NCBI GenBank assembly: GCA_958496175.1
Contig: OY292276.1
Span: 60,029,080-60,093,079 of the forward strand
Direction: 5' to 3'
Source of the DNA: Sisyra terminalis
Taxonomy: Eukaryota; Arthropoda; Insecta; Neuroptera; Sisyridae
Length of the DNA stretch: 64,000 bases
Shown here in pieces: positions 1 to 10,620 of this stretch. The notes under the pieces are model-generated. The model did no database searches, was not told the origin of the DNA, and saw nothing but the letters and a program-made list of their open reading frames with translations. Numbering within the stretch: the first letter of the stretch is position 1; each line of letters opens with the position of its first letter. A program made the position numbers and the translations under genes.

Positions 1-1058
1 CAAACATATTCAATTGCATTTAAATCGTTCATTCCCCCCCATACTTTATAACGAAAAGAAAACAGTTTGAAAAAACCGCCCAGCCAAAAGCCATCTAGCC
101 GCAATGCTTTGAACTATTTTTCAACGCTCATTATATGGCGCGGAAATTTCAAATTTTTTTCAAATTTTCAACCTAAAAAAAAGATTTTTATACTTAAAAA
201 AAATAGTTTAATAGCTAAACTTTTTATCGAAAATTTAATGAGAAAAGTTTTAGGTGAAAAAATAGCATGCTTTTTGAGAAAAAGCGCCTCCCTCTACCCC
301 AAAAAATAAATGCCACAAATTCCCCTGATCCCACCCCGACAAAAAAAAAAATTGTTCGCGTTTTATTGTAGCGTCATTGAAATATCACAATATGACGTCA
401 CAATCATTGAGCCAAATAAATTCCAATGCCAAAATAGAAAATTTCCGCATTACATTCACAAATTTCATGTTCGTCTAGAGAAAGTTCAAATTATCACTGC
501 CATAATTTAATAATTAAAAAAAAAATTATAATATAATATAAATATAATTACCAATTAGTGTGATTTTTACATTTCCATATGAATCAATCGAAAAAAACTT
601 AGAAAAAATTGTACTTTAAAAAAAAATTTAATCGAGTTTTATAAAAAAAAAAAAAACTCCGGAAAAATGTGGCTTAGAGCTTTATCTATCCCCCCCTTTC
701 CAAATTTTTAACAAAAACAACCCCCTAGTATTTTATCCCTAAAAACCATTCCAACTTCCTTGTTCTTCTCCCCATCCCCTGTTCAACCAAAAAAAAAATT
801 TTTGGAAAAAAAAAATAATACAAAAATTACGTGTGATTTAAATAAAATACAAAAAAAATAAAATTATTTATTTAAAAACGAAAACAAAAACAAAAGGAAT
901 ATATATAGAAAAGTTCTTAAAAACGCACAAAAATAAATAAATATAAAAAAAAAAAAAAATTCCCGATTTTTTTTTGCTTCCATTAAAATCACATCCCTTA
1001 TTTGAATTACAGACGTCCAAATTAGCCTCTCGTTCTGGCGCCCTCGAAGAGGGCGCTG
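1..1058. other. AT-rich intergenic DNA, no gene seen
   Basis: Very A/T-rich sequence with many homopolymer A and T runs. Open frames here are short, rich in Lys, Phe and Asn, and show no recognisable domain. I see no RNA gene or complete transposon. Confidence 0.6.
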
Positions 1059-1255
1059 CTAGTAGTGGCAAAGGATTTGTTGACCACCTCTAGGTCCACA
1101 CATTTTATCAACAAAATTCAGCCATACGTCCATGGCGAACAGGGCCCGATTGTAGATGTAAGGTTCGACTTTAAGTCGCCGCGGAATTTCCTCAAACACC
1201 AAAAACATAATGCGATGCGGATGTAAACGTTCACAACGATTGGGCGCTTGGTAAC
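1059..1255 (-). CDS. Exon-like fragment of an unrecognised protein gene
   Basis: On the minus strand a poly-T tract ending in TTGAG (an acceptor-like site) leads into an open frame that starts after two bases at 1253 and runs 64 codons to a TAG at 1059-1061. It reads with protein-like composition, including the segments HPHRIMFLVFEEIPRRL and NRALFAMDVWLNFVDKM. It lies in much more GC-balanced DNA than its surroundings, which are A/T homopolymers. I do not recognise the family. No upstream exon was found, so this may be a terminal exon, an isolated retained fragment or a pseudogene piece. A possible donor (AGAG followed by GTGGTC) lies about 30 bases before the stop. Confidence 0.35.
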
Positions 1256-1474
1256 CTCAACAAAAAAAATAAAAAAAAAAAAAAACAAAAAAAAATGGCT
1301 AATTTTTAACACAACTTCCGGGGCCTCAAGTTGAAACCCAAACTTTGGAACATTCCACCCATTTTGTGCTTATTGTACACAGAGATGGCGCTTCGGTTGT
1401 TAGTAATTCGTTTGTTTTTATTTTTAAAAAAAAAAGTTTTAAAGGTTTAAAGTCTTTCATACAATAGTAGAAGG

Positions 1475-1632
1475 CAAGGTGTATAAAATACACAAGTGGC
1501 CTCATGGTGGCTACGTGACGTATCCAGAAGAAATTTGTATTTATCTTCAGACTGATTCAAATTTCAAAATTCTTCGTATGACGTCATATTTTTTTTTTCT
1601 AATGGGGCAACCTGTGTAATTTATAAACCTTG
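1475..1632 (+). mobile_element. Short MITE, Mutator-like (copy 1)
   Basis: About 158 bp with imperfect terminal inverted repeats beginning CAAGGTTTATAAA and ending TTTATAAACCTTG. Internal landmarks are CCTCATG, CTACGTGACGTATCCAGAAG and TTCTTCGTATGACGTCAT. The same unit occurs at 11,254-11,366, 13,676-13,827, 21,949-22,105 and 52,526-52,689. The 13.7-kb copy has a perfect 9-bp target duplication, which points to a Mutator-type parent. No clear duplication is visible at this copy. Confidence 0.7.
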
Positions 1633-1800
1633 GATTCAAGGAGATGAGTCTTCCTCCCTTTCCCTTTCCTGCAATAAGAGTTCTACTTCCCTAATCAAAT
1701 AAAATTTTTGAATCCACCAATGATAATACGCTATCACTGTATGAATAGAATGAACTAAGCATAAGTTGGTTTGAAACTTGGGTTTTAATTTTTCCAGGAA
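1633..1800. other. Short intergenic stretch
   Basis: No gene seen. The segment GGTTTGAAACTTGGGTTT at about 1768 recurs near 2762, so the next element is flanked by related sequence. Confidence 0.4.
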
Positions 1801-2138
1801 GGGGCCGTTCATAAAATACGTTTGCATACAAGAGGGGAGGGGTCTTGCTGAGTGTGACAAGATTTGACAGGGTTAGGGGGCGGGGGGTCATCGGTAACGT
1901 GACATTCGCCGTTTGTCAAAAAATTTTAAATTGATATTTCTTTCGACTATAGTGTTTTTAAATGTATAGAAATTTGTGCACTTTTAATTGAAATTTATCA
2001 TATTCAGGGGGTGGGGGGGCTTAGTTTTGTGACGAAATTTTTCTAGGGGGGTCACACAGAAAGTGTGACACAGCGTGACAATGGGGGGGGGAGTCAGAAA
2101 AAGCGTATTTTAGCGTGACATATTTTATGAACGGCCCC
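1801..2138. mobile_element. MITE with perfect 18-bp terminal inverted repeats
   Basis: The ends are exact inverted repeats: GGGGCCGTTCATAAAATA at 1801-1818 and its complement at 2121-2138. The inside holds repeated GTGTGACA/GCGTGACA words and G runs. There is no coding capacity. GGGGCCGTTCATAAA-type ends are, to my knowledge, typical of a widespread arthropod DNA-transposon MITE; the superfamily is not assigned here. A related copy of the left flank, without the element, sits near 2762-2790. Confidence 0.75.
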
Positions 2139-3230
2139 TAAAATTAATGATGATGATGAAAAATATGGGACCTAATTGAAAAATATTAATGAATTCGGGG
2201 AGAGGAGAGAGGGAATCAACAATAGGTAAGTATCCAAAAAAAAAGCATTACTGACATCCCTTCTTCAGGTGACAACCTTGATTTAAAATCTATATGGTAA
2301 ATTTTGCTAAATTCTCATCCTAAAAATCCCTTCAACTCTTTTAAATTGTACAGATTTATTCAAAAGTCTTTGTAGATCATATATAATACCGATAATTCCT
2401 GTTAAAATCGGAATTAATTTTTTTTTTGAACTAATTTCTATAATTACCGGTAAGTTAAAGCAACAATGGCATAAAAAAATTACTGTACTTCCTAAATCCC
2501 CATTTCTTTGTTACCCATGGTCCTCATATTATGTCCTTAAAACCTATTTAATTTTTATTTCCCCCCTCACCCCTTTACTTGTTGAAGCAATTTTTTTGCA
2601 AATTTTTAATTTCACGATTATTTATGTAAACAGTGCATTATTAATATTCAAATTATAGCGTATTTTTAACAAATTATAACGGAGTGCAGCTCAGTGTAGC
2701 CCGCCATTTCACCAAGTAACATTGTTTGCCTATACATCATTCTAAATCAAGCTTAATGGCTTGGTTTGAAACTTGGGTTTAAACTTTTCCAGTTTATGTT
2801 TAAAACCGTTACATTGCTAAGTTTTAAATATCTTGATTTAAAAGGGGAAAAAATACTTAAATTCCTTTGATCATAAAAAACGGGGGCATGGTCCCCCCCT
2901 CCCAAATCTTCCGTTAAACTTTCTGACCCCAATTTGAATTCTTTATTGTAAATTTTCGTACCTTTAATCCTACTCTACGCCTAAACTTTAATAAACTGTA
3001 CGTAAACTGTAATTTGTAAAAGTAAACTGTAATTTTATTGGTTCAAAAGTCTTTGTACATGTTACTTTAGGGTGTCCGTTATTTCCCAAATTGATTTTTT
3101 TACAGCGGTCGCTCCCTGAATTTTTAGTTTAAGATATAAAAAAGAATATCTAATACAATTAAGCTCTTAATTTTTTGATTAAACCAATTAGACTTTAATA
3201 ATAAATAAACCAATTTGCTAAATCAATGCC
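2139..3230. other. Intergenic DNA, no gene seen
   Basis: AT-rich, with short frames only. It contains the second copy of the GGTTTGAAACTTGGGTTT segment near 2762 and otherwise no structure that I can assign. Confidence 0.5.
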
Positions 3231-4230
3231 AAATTCTATTTCCGTTTAACAGCATGGCTTCAAAGGTTTGGAGATATGATAAATGTCAGTTTAAAAAATG
3301 AACTTCAAAATTACTTGATTTACATCAAATTTTGCGATTGAAAATCGCAAATATTTTCAACAGATTATTCTTTAGTGTTTTGAATTCAAATATGAAACCA
3401 TCCTATTTAATTTTCAATGAAAATCTTACAAGGAATAAATTTATAATAAAATAGCTTTGTTTAAAGTTGGATAGATGGTATACTGACAGATTGACATTTC
3501 AAAGGAAATCCGGAATTTTTACTGACGGAATTTGAATTAAATATCCGAATTCCAACCAATTTAAATTAATCAACTTAATTTTATTATAAGAATGAATATA
3601 TCAATGGTCTTTGATGTTTGGAAACAAGTACAAGAAGCACGTGACCGGAAAATATGTTAAAATAATGGACTTTTCACCAGAAAAGTATATAATTAAGTTA
3701 ATTGATAGAATTTTAGGTGGTAAAATTTTCAATTCATATCAAATTCTATTTCTGTTTAACCGCATGGCTTCAAAGGTTTGGAGATATGATAAATGTCAGT
3801 TTAAAAATAAACTTCAAAATTACTTGATTTACATCAAATTTTGCGATTGAAAATCGCAAATATTTTCAACAAATTATTCTTTAGAATGTTTTGAATTGAA
3901 ATATAAAACAATTTGCTTGATTTTCGATGATAATCCCACAAGGAATAAATTTTCTAGCAATATGGCTTGGTTTAAAGTTAGATAGATGGCATACTGACAG
4001 ATTGACATTTCAGAGGAAATCCGGAATTTGATTTAAATATTCGAATTCCAACCAATTTAAGTTAATTAATTTAATTTAATTGTAGGAATAAATCTATTAA
4101 TGGTCTTTGATGTTTGGAAACAAGCACAAGAAGCACGTGGCCGGATGAGATTGAAAAATGTATCGTAGCCGTTGTAGGCGAGGAATTTTCACCGGAAAAG
4201 TATATAATTATGTTAATCAATTCAATGGAA
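3231..4230. repeat. Tandem duplication, unit about 500 bp, two copies
   Basis: CATGGCTTCAAAGGTTTGG appears at about 3254 and 3763, and GGTCTTTGATGTTTGGAAAC at about 3605 and 4100, so a unit of roughly 495-510 bp is repeated twice with divergence. Shared landmarks include ACTTGATTTACATCAAATTT and GATAGATGG(T/C)ATACTGACAG. The duplication lies just downstream (on the minus strand) of the PEBP-like gene. The missing last exon of that gene might have been disturbed by it. Confidence 0.75.
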
Positions 4231-4343
4231 TGATTCTTAAGTTATTTACAAAGGATCAAAGATGTTTTTTCTTCATTATTTGTAAGTATTTGGATTCTTA
4301 ATTTACGCAATACTTAATTCTATTTTATTTTTTTTAGATTTAC

Positions 4344-4915
4344 TTGCAATGGTCTTTCCTTTCGAGACTTTTCCATTCAAAATGGCGGAACCCTGCAAAA
4401 AATTCACTATAAATAATGAATAAGGGGTGACCCCGCTTATTATCGAGGGACTCACTGGAATATTGGACTTGATCCAGTGCACGTAAAACGTCCCGTTTTG
4501 CTCATGGTGTCCGGCATCGGCGTCGATCATAATCAACGTGTAAGTCCTGCCCTGGCACAAGAAAAACAAAAGTTTAAACATATCCCGAAAAATTTCTATT
4601 TAGTCTTCGAAAAGAACTTAATACGAGAATCATATGTCATATGTGGGGCACCTTTAGGGCACTGGGAAGTGCGACCCGGCGCGGTTTCGTCTGCAAATAC
4701 GACTGCGACATACGGACACTGCAGTTGTTCATGCCGATCAATTTGCCGCCCGCCAATTTGACGTTCAGGTGCGGCTTGAAAATGCACGCATTACTCATGT
4801 AGCGGGCCTCGATCGGGCGGCATATGTGTTTCTCCCGCACCTTGCGCACTTGCACGCCCAAAAAAAAACCAATCAGATAAATTGTCACGAAAAATTCCCA
4901 GTTTTTTGTCATCAT
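4344..4915 (-). CDS. Secreted PEBP-family protein, 3' end not found
   Basis: Three exons read in frame: 4652-4915, 4456-4551 and 4344-4392, with GT-AG introns of 100 and 63 bp. The start at 4915 gives MMTKNWEFFVTIYLIGFF, a good signal peptide. An in-frame ATG at 4966 would put 17 polar residues ahead of it. The second exon carries GRTYTLIMIDADAG followed by FYVHWIKSNIP, and the third continues GSAILNGKV. This order matches the phosphatidylethanolamine-binding protein fold (YTL..xDPDAP, then HWlv.NIPG). The usual DPDAP ligand-pocket motif is changed to DADAG, so binding may differ. The third exon ends CAA before GTAAAT, phase 1. I could not find the exon with the usual HRY-containing strand; a 500-bp tandem duplication occupies that position. 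The gene may be truncated or its last exon diverged. Confidence 0.7.
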
Positions 4916-5185
4916 TTTTGACGTTTGGGTCCAAGTAATTGGACCGGTCGGTTTCCAAGTAAACATTGACGGCCATTGTTTACATAATCTGGCCGGGTAT
5001 CGACATTTGTTTGTACAGGTAAAGCCATTTTTTCAATAAAAACAATTGCTTATCATAGATTAACAATAATTGTTTTTTCCAGACTCATTTAAGTCGTTAA
5101 GTGGACCATAAAACGATCGTCAAATATTCACTCCAATATAAGATTGAAACAATTGAGGGAAACATTTAACGTTTTTGTTTCGACC
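4916..5185. promoter_or_regulatory. Divergent promoter between PEBP-like gene and first paralogue
   Basis: The PEBP-like start codon (4915, minus) and the first paralogue's start codon (5186, plus) are only 270 bp apart, head to head. For the plus gene a TATAAG box lies at 5137-5142, 44 bp before the ATG, which would place transcription start near 5167. Shared control of the two secreted-protein genes is an inference. Confidence 0.45.
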
Positions 5186-6152
5186 ATGTTTTGTTTAACT
5201 GTTCTGATATTTGTAGGCGTTACTTCGGGTTTGGTAAGATTAAATGCAAATACCTGTGGATATTTAATTCTAAAAAAAAAAAAAATTTTAGGTTGGAGGT
5301 AATTGTGATACCAGTAAATGTGATCCAGATGGAATAATTACATTAGAAAAGATCCAAAACGCAAGTGCTGCAATTTTAACAGATCCAATTTCGACGATGG
5401 CCAATTATTTAAATCTAGCATGTCCTGGACCTTGTACCGATATGACCCGAGCCTTAATCATAGAACAACGTGTTTTTAATTTATCTCTAGTCGACCTACA
5501 AATTTTACTAATGGGCGGCAAAATGGCATTCGACGCCTTCTATCTGGCCTTTGCCGAAGGCAATCCCAGTCCCTATCTAGAAATCGCTGCCACCGTATTT
5601 CGGGACGGCTTATTAATAGCCGTGACCCAAACCAATGCACTAATTTGCCAGGCAAATGAAACAATCAACTATGCCCTCCAAGCCGCCATTGATCATTTAA
5701 AAACCACCACGTTGGATTCCAGTGCCAACATGGATGCGCTAAGTAAATGTGCGCAGAAACACCAGCTCCATTTTGGAGACTCGTATCCGAGTCAAATGCG
5801 CAATTGTATGCGCAAAGTACTGGGACAATTGAGCGTCGAATTTTCCACCCTAACAAATGCGATGGCCAAGCTGAAGGACCTGTTTATGGTGACCGCCTAT
5901 AATAAGGCCAATTGTCTGGTGAGGCGCCAAAGTAATGCGGAGTTGCGCGTAGCGCTGGATACGTCCCAGTGCGTCGGATACTGGGAAGACTTGCGACTTG
6001 ATCAACTTTATCAAATCCTTAATGAATGTTCCCTTGGCGTTAGTAATTTAAGTGGAAAAATTACCACCACGGCCACTAATTTTCAAAAATGTGCGGTCCA
6101 CTATGTGGAACAATATTATGAGGATTTGATGGATGCCAATATTGTGTGCTAA
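5186..6152 (+). CDS. Secreted cysteine-containing protein, paralogue 1 (unrecognised family)
   Basis: Exon 1 at 5186-5233 encodes a 16-residue signal peptide (MFCLTVLIFVGVTSGL). A 58-bp GT-AG intron in phase 0 follows, and exon 2 runs 5292-6152 to a TAA, for 302 residues. The mature protein is mostly predicted-helical and has spaced cysteines: NCDTSKCDPDG near the N-terminus, LACPGPC, then single Cys in LICQAN, KCAQKH, RNCMRK, ANCLV, SQCVG, NECSL, FQKCAVHYVEQYY and the terminal VC. Two further paralogues with the same exon layout follow downstream. This copy is the most divergent, with the CPGPC block and the QKC..YVEqYy block best kept. Export is inferred from the signal peptide; function is unknown. 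Arthropod gut or haemolymph proteins with regularly spaced Cys are a loose analogy only. AATAAA signals lie near 6359 and 6380. Confidence 0.85.
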
Positions 6153-6420
6153 ATATTAATTATAATTTGTATACCTATGTTATTGTAAAAAGAAAAAATC
6201 GGTTCAGCAACTATTTGATTGCTAAATTTTAAAAGTTACTTTAAACCGCGAATTATTGTTAAAAAAAATTATTTAGGACAAAGTATATATTTTTATTTGG
6301 GAATAGCTAAACCCAACAAAAGTTATCCTGCCAGCCTATGGTTGTGATTGGTTTTAGATAAATAAATTGAATTTAGGAAATAAAGCTTGCGAATTAAAGT
6401 TCAAATAAATGTAAAAATAA
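6153..6420. other. 3' flank of paralogue 1
   Basis: AT-rich tail with possible polyadenylation signals near 6359 and 6380. No other feature seen. Confidence 0.5.
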
Positions 6421-6424
6421 ATCT

Positions 6425-6615
6425 ATTATTATAAAGAGGAAAGATTTGATTGTTTGTTTGTTTTGAAAAGTCTCCGAAACTACTTGGCCGATTTGAAAAA
6501 TGCTTTCACTGTTGGGGAGCTACACTATTTCCGGTGAACACTGGCTATATTAAATTTTCAAAAAAGTTAGGGATCCATACTAAAACTCCAATAATGTAAC
6601 CCAAGGCAGGGGGGT
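6425..6615 (+). repeat. Dispersed repeat R1 (copy a)
   Basis: It begins ATTATTATAAAGAGGAAAG and continues through TCCGAAACTACTTGGCCGAT and ACTCCAATAATGTA. It aligns closely with 10,438-10,620, and a shorter copy starts near 13,071. Non-coding. The wording resembles a repeat common in insect genomes, but I cannot assign it to a class from the sequence alone. Confidence 0.7.
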
Positions 6616-6715
6616 CTAACTCTTATGGCAGACTTGGTTCCCGAAATCTCATACTTAGCTCTGCCAAATATAGATGGCGTGGCAAGCATTTCTAGTACAT
6701 TATAAACAAATAAAT

Positions 6716-6884
6716 AAATTCAAATATGAAAAAGTTTGAAAAAGTTTGTTTTTTGTTCTTTAATGAAGGAATACTAAAATATAATACTTTCCGAAAATTG
6801 TACCTTTTTTTCACTCAGGGATCCTTGGCATTATGCTTGATTTACTTGTTAGTCCGCGGCTGAAAAAGATTAGGAACCGCTGGT
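6716..6884 (-). mobile_element. Partial hAT-type MITE (CAGCGGTTCCTAACC ends)
   Basis: The right end reads ATTAGGAACCGCTG, the complement of the CAGCGGTTCCTAACC terminus seen intact at 52,435. Internal words (TTTAATGAAGGAATACTAAAA, then CACTCAGGGATCCTTGGCATTATGC) match the copies at 21,230-21,452 and 52,435-52,778. The left terminus is not visible, so this copy is truncated. Confidence 0.6.
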
Positions 6885-6925
6885 ATAACTTACACTTATA
6901 AAAATTTATCTACTGTCAAATGCCT

Positions 6926-7100
6926 ATTGGTGGCCGAGTGGTTAAGGTGACCGCTCCAAAACCATTAGGGTGTTGGGTTCGATTCTTATATCGAGCAAAT
7001 GTTCATTATTTCTCGATCTTATGGATTTTCCTGAACCCTAGAGTCGCTGAAGACTTTAGTAGTTATAAGGCGTGGGTAAATAACAACTAACAAAAAAAAA
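6926..7100 (+). mobile_element. tRNA-derived SINE
   Basis: The head carries an A-box-like TGGCCGAGTGG and a B-box-like GGTTCGATTC about 40 bp apart, as in Ser/Leu-type tRNAs. A unique body (ATTTCTCGATCTTATGGATT) and an A-rich tail follow. It does not fold as an intact tRNA: the 3' acceptor strand is missing. Related heads occur at about 21,520-21,625 (minus), 49,690-49,760 (plus) and 52,130-52,240 (minus). Confidence 0.7.
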
Positions 7101-7499
7101 TTTCTGCAATAAATGCTATTTTTTTTCCTTAATAATACCATAATTTCATGATGAATTTTTTTAACTACGCAGCGTGGCCGTATTTAAGTTTTGTACAGTG
7201 CCATCTAGTGGTCGGGAAATAGAAGCTCTAAGGATAATGTGTTACCCGAAACACCTCATACTTTTAATACATATTTGAACTTTCATATAAGTTTCTCGTC
7301 TCTGACTTATACAAAATGCATATTTTTAATCAACTCCCCCCCACCCCTTCAGCGTTAAAATCGTTCTAACCTAAAATTTGACCCAAAAAAACGTCCGTAA
7401 CTCGGGTACCGTGGTTTTGACAAAAAAATTGTTCCAACAAAAAATGTACCTCTTGCCAATTGCAAGAAAAAAAGTTATCAAAAAAAAGTTGAATTTTTA

Positions 7500-8010
7500 A
7501 ACTGTTTTTCAGATAACCTCATTTTCTTAATGTTTTTAACAGTTTTTGTGTAGTCTCGGAAAAACCGATGGAAAAATCAATTTTTTTCACATAACCGTTT
7601 TTGTTGAGCGTGCAAATAGGCTTATTTTTTGTAGCAAATTTTTTTTTATTTGACCAACGGTTTAGAAGTTATTTTCGTTTTTTTTTTTTTTGGGCCATTT
7701 TTGTCGTACAGTACGCCACTGGCGTGGCGAGATGTTAAGGGTAGGAAAACCCGATGCGGTTATGTTACATATATGAGAAAGTTTTTCAGTCTTAAATTAA
7801 ATAAGTCGAAATTTATTTTACCTCAACTCATAATTGAGACCCTTAATATTAGAGGTTAAATCCACCTGTTAGATCAATTAAGTAGGTAGAAGAATAATTT
7901 TTAAAATTTCCAGGATAATCCAAACGAAAATTATACCCCTCCCCCCCCCGATTAGTTGTACGGTTTGAACTATAGATTGATTCAGAAGTCTCTTGGCATA
8001 TGTTTAAGAA
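7500..8010 (+). repeat. Dispersed repeat R2 (copy a)
   Basis: It aligns with 13,130-13,590. Shared words include AAATCAATTTTTTTCACATA, GTACGCCACTGGCGTGGC (ACGCCACTGATGTGGCC in the other copy), CCACCTGTT(A/T)GAT and GATTAGTTGTAC. Non-coding. Flanking text on both sides is also repeated elsewhere, so it may be one block of a longer decayed element. Confidence 0.65.
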
Positions 8011-9042
8011 AAAAAAATATTGTGGTAACTTTTATAGTCTAAAATGCAGCTTCTTAAGTAAAAAATCTAAATTCAAAAAAAATTGATAGATACACTGTAA
8101 AAAAATTTAATATATTGGTTTTCATCACTTTCGTCAGTATAAAATGTATACATTTTATTAAAGTCTAATGCATTTCGCAGGTCGAAAAATTGTCCAGGGT
8201 GCCTTTTTGTGGTCCACGGGTTGGCCACCTTTGACAACCTCTGGTTTAAATAAACATGGAATAATCTATTTTTTTATCTTCATATATGAAATTGTTATAC
8301 TATCGGTTTATGTAGATTTCAAAAACTCAAAAATTTCTGCACCGATTTTGCTCATATTTTGTCCTAATGTACAATCCGGTCTAAAGATTGTTTCTGTCTT
8401 TGTCTTTCATCAGGAACATACCTGCAACCCCAAGAAAACCACTATTTCAACAGTTAATACAATGGCTGCTAACCGAATTTTTTCATTGTTATAATAGTCC
8501 AGTGATTTTAAAAGATAAAGCAAATTTTCTTAAAACGTATATCTTAAAGATAAGTTATAATTGGTACAGGTACGAGGGATGCTGCAAATTGATAAGGGAT
8601 GTGATTCTAATAATAAAAAAATACTCTTATTTAATAAGACCACAGGTTAGGAAACAATGAGTTATACCATTATAGAAGTATAAATTCTTGGTAATATTTT
8701 TTGTAATTCCATATTAAGAATAAATGTTTTTTTTTTTTCGCAGGAGGCTACGCCTCAAACAATGTCCAATGACATTTTGTATAACAACGCCATCTATTGC
8801 TTTAATTTAGTACTACTAAATCATGTTTTTTCTTTCTATACAAGTTTTTCTTCTCAAGTAGATATAAGTGATAAACAAATGACCATCACGTTTTTGTTTT
8901 AAAAACAAAAGCTAATCGATTTTTTTTTAAATTTTCCATAATTACTGGTAAAACATCACAATTAGCGGATTGTAAAACAATGAATGACGTTCATTGTTGA
9001 CAATATTTACAAGAATGACTGAATATATTTTCAATTGATCGA
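8011..9042. other. Intergenic DNA, no gene seen
   Basis: Frames at 8168-8494 and 8388-8660 overlap each other, have no domain and look like chance. Nothing else can be assigned. Confidence 0.5.
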
Positions 9043-9050
9043 TATATAAA
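9043..9050 (+). promoter_or_regulatory. TATA box of paralogue 2
   Basis: TATATAAA lies 51 bp before the preferred ATG at 9094. A start site about 30 bp downstream would fall near 9073, between an upstream in-frame ATG at 9052 and the ATG at 9094. This argues for the later start. The sister genes have TATA boxes 44-46 bp before their ATGs. Confidence 0.55.
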
Positions 9051-9093
9051 AATGCAATTGCACCAACAGTACTTTAGTAAAATTTGGACAACC

Positions 9094-10067
9094 ATGTGGA
9101 TTTCCGGATGCATGGTTTTTCTATTCCTCTGCGGATTATTTGCGGTAAAAATTTGCATTTATAAAGTTATTGAATTATTTATAGAAATTTTAATTGTTAG
9201 GGGGGTGGGTGTGACGGAAAATGTGGCTCTTTCGAAACGGTGACGATGGCCAAAATTCAAGAGGCCAAAACGAAAATTTTCTCCGATCCCCAGGGGGCGA
9301 TATTGTTGTACGACCAGCTGGCATGTCCGGGACCATGTCACTATCAGGTGGCCCAATTTTTGGTGGCCACCCAGAAATCGTTCAACGTCAGTATGATCGA
9401 CGTGAAGTTGCTGTTCGAACAGGTCATCCAACATTTGAACGAAATTTTGACACTTCACAATCAAAACACTGATCCGAAGTTGGCGCCAACGTTGACCCTA
9501 TTGCTGGACGGATTCTTGGCGAGCATCATCAAAGCTTTCTATTTCCTGTGCGACGCCAATCAGGCGATCAACGAGGCCGTGAACTCCGCGGTACCTTTGA
9601 TGTCCGCCCAAACCAAATCGTGCTATGTGAGTTTAACGAAAATGGTCCATTGTGCCCAAGATCACAACATCCACGTGGACGGCCAAATCTACGCTCAAAC
9701 TTCCGCATGCATGCACAACGCCATGGCAACCCTCATCACCACATTCCAATCGTTCCTCGCCATTTTAGATTCGTTTAAAAGTGTCCTCCCCCAGATCACT
9801 GTCCAAATTTACGATTGTCTAGTGATTTCCGAGCCGAACAGTGACTTGTTGGTAATGTTGGCAACGGCCAAATGTTTAACCCACGTTCAAGTCGACGGTG
9901 GCCGGAAGACAATGGATTTAGTGGGGAACGCCACTGTGGCCGTGCCGGAATTGATCACGCAAATCCAAATGACCACAATCAACCTACAAAAATGTGGAAC
10001 ATTCTACGTGGAAAAGTATCGCAACGAATTGACTTCCGACAATAATTATCAATGCTCTAGATTATAG
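9094..10067 (+). CDS. Secreted cysteine-containing protein, paralogue 2
   Basis: Exon 1 (9094-9144) gives a 17-residue signal peptide, MWISGCMVFLFLCGLFA. A 56-bp phase-0 GT-AG intron leads to exon 2 (9201-10067), for 305 residues. The upstream in-frame ATG at 9052 would add 14 residues but lies next to the TATA box, so I prefer 9094. Cysteines: GGCDGKCGS, LACPGPC, FLCDANQAINEA, SCYVS, VHCAQDH, SACMHNAM, YDCLVISE, AKCLTH, LQKCGTFYVEKYR and QCSRL at the end. By eye it is about 60 percent identical to paralogue 3 and much less similar to paralogue 1. Codon use is balanced (many G/C third positions), unlike the AT-rich flanks. This suggests an expressed, constrained gene. Function unknown. AATAAA lies at about 10,071. 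Confidence 0.88.
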
Positions 10068-10099
10068 AAAAATAAATCATAAATCCCAAAGGAATAATT

Positions 10100-10435
10100 T
10101 TGTAGCGGATTTCATTGCATACATCAAAAGACAATTCAATGCTCTACAAAAAAGGTCTCTTATAAATTTTTGATAAGTCCAACCGTTTAATTGGTATTGA
10201 AACATCAAACTTTTAGAATCTAGGAAATAAGAGGGGTACAGATAAATTACCCCTCTTACCCTTGTGTACCTTTGTGTCCACCTCTCATTGTATTTATCCC
10301 AAAAAAAAAAAAATTTTAAACTTGTATTTAAAGAAATAGTCCCAAATTCCCATGCATTTATAAACTCAAATTAGGCAACCAGTAAAGTTTATATGTAAAA
10401 CTATTTGCCTATACGGCTTACACATCTTATCTATC
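10100..10435 (+). repeat. Dispersed repeat R3 ending in a GCCTATAC hairpin (copy a)
   Basis: Shares CTACAAAAAAGGTCTC-like text, CAAACTTTTAGAATCTA, CCCCTCTTACCCTTGTGTACC and a 3' pair TAGGCAAC ... TTGCCTATAC with 11,375-11,690. The 3' hairpin part alone recurs at 12,980-13,050 and 19,160-19,230. The pair TATAGGCAA/TTGCCTATA can form a stem around a loop of about 35-40 nt. Confidence 0.65.
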
Positions 10436-10437
10436 TA

Positions 10438-10620
10438 TTATTATAAAGAGGAAAGATTTGATCGTTTGTTTGGTTTGAATAGGCTCCGAAACTACTTGAC
10501 CGATTTGAAAAATTCTTTCACTGTTAGGGAACTACATTGTTTCCGGTGAACATAGGCTATATTAAGTTTTCAAAAAAGTTAGAGATCCATACTAAAACTC
10601 CAATAATGTAGCCCAAGGTC
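10438..10620 (+). repeat. Dispersed repeat R1 (copy b)
   Basis: Closely matches 6425-6615 (TATAAAGAGGAAAGATTTG start, ACTCCAATAATGTAGCCCAA end). It directly follows a copy of R3. The short copy at 13,071 also follows the R3 hairpin, so R3 and R1 may be two parts of one element. Confidence 0.65.

Noticed and set aside
4791..4976. Alternative frame starting MAVNVYLETD over PEBP exon 1
   Set aside because: It runs into a stop without a donor and lacks any PEBP similarity, while the other frame has a signal peptide and joins exon 2 in phase.
6926..7100. Functional tRNA gene
   Set aside because: A and B boxes are present, but the acceptor and T-arm pairing partners are missing and the body continues into a SINE-like tail.
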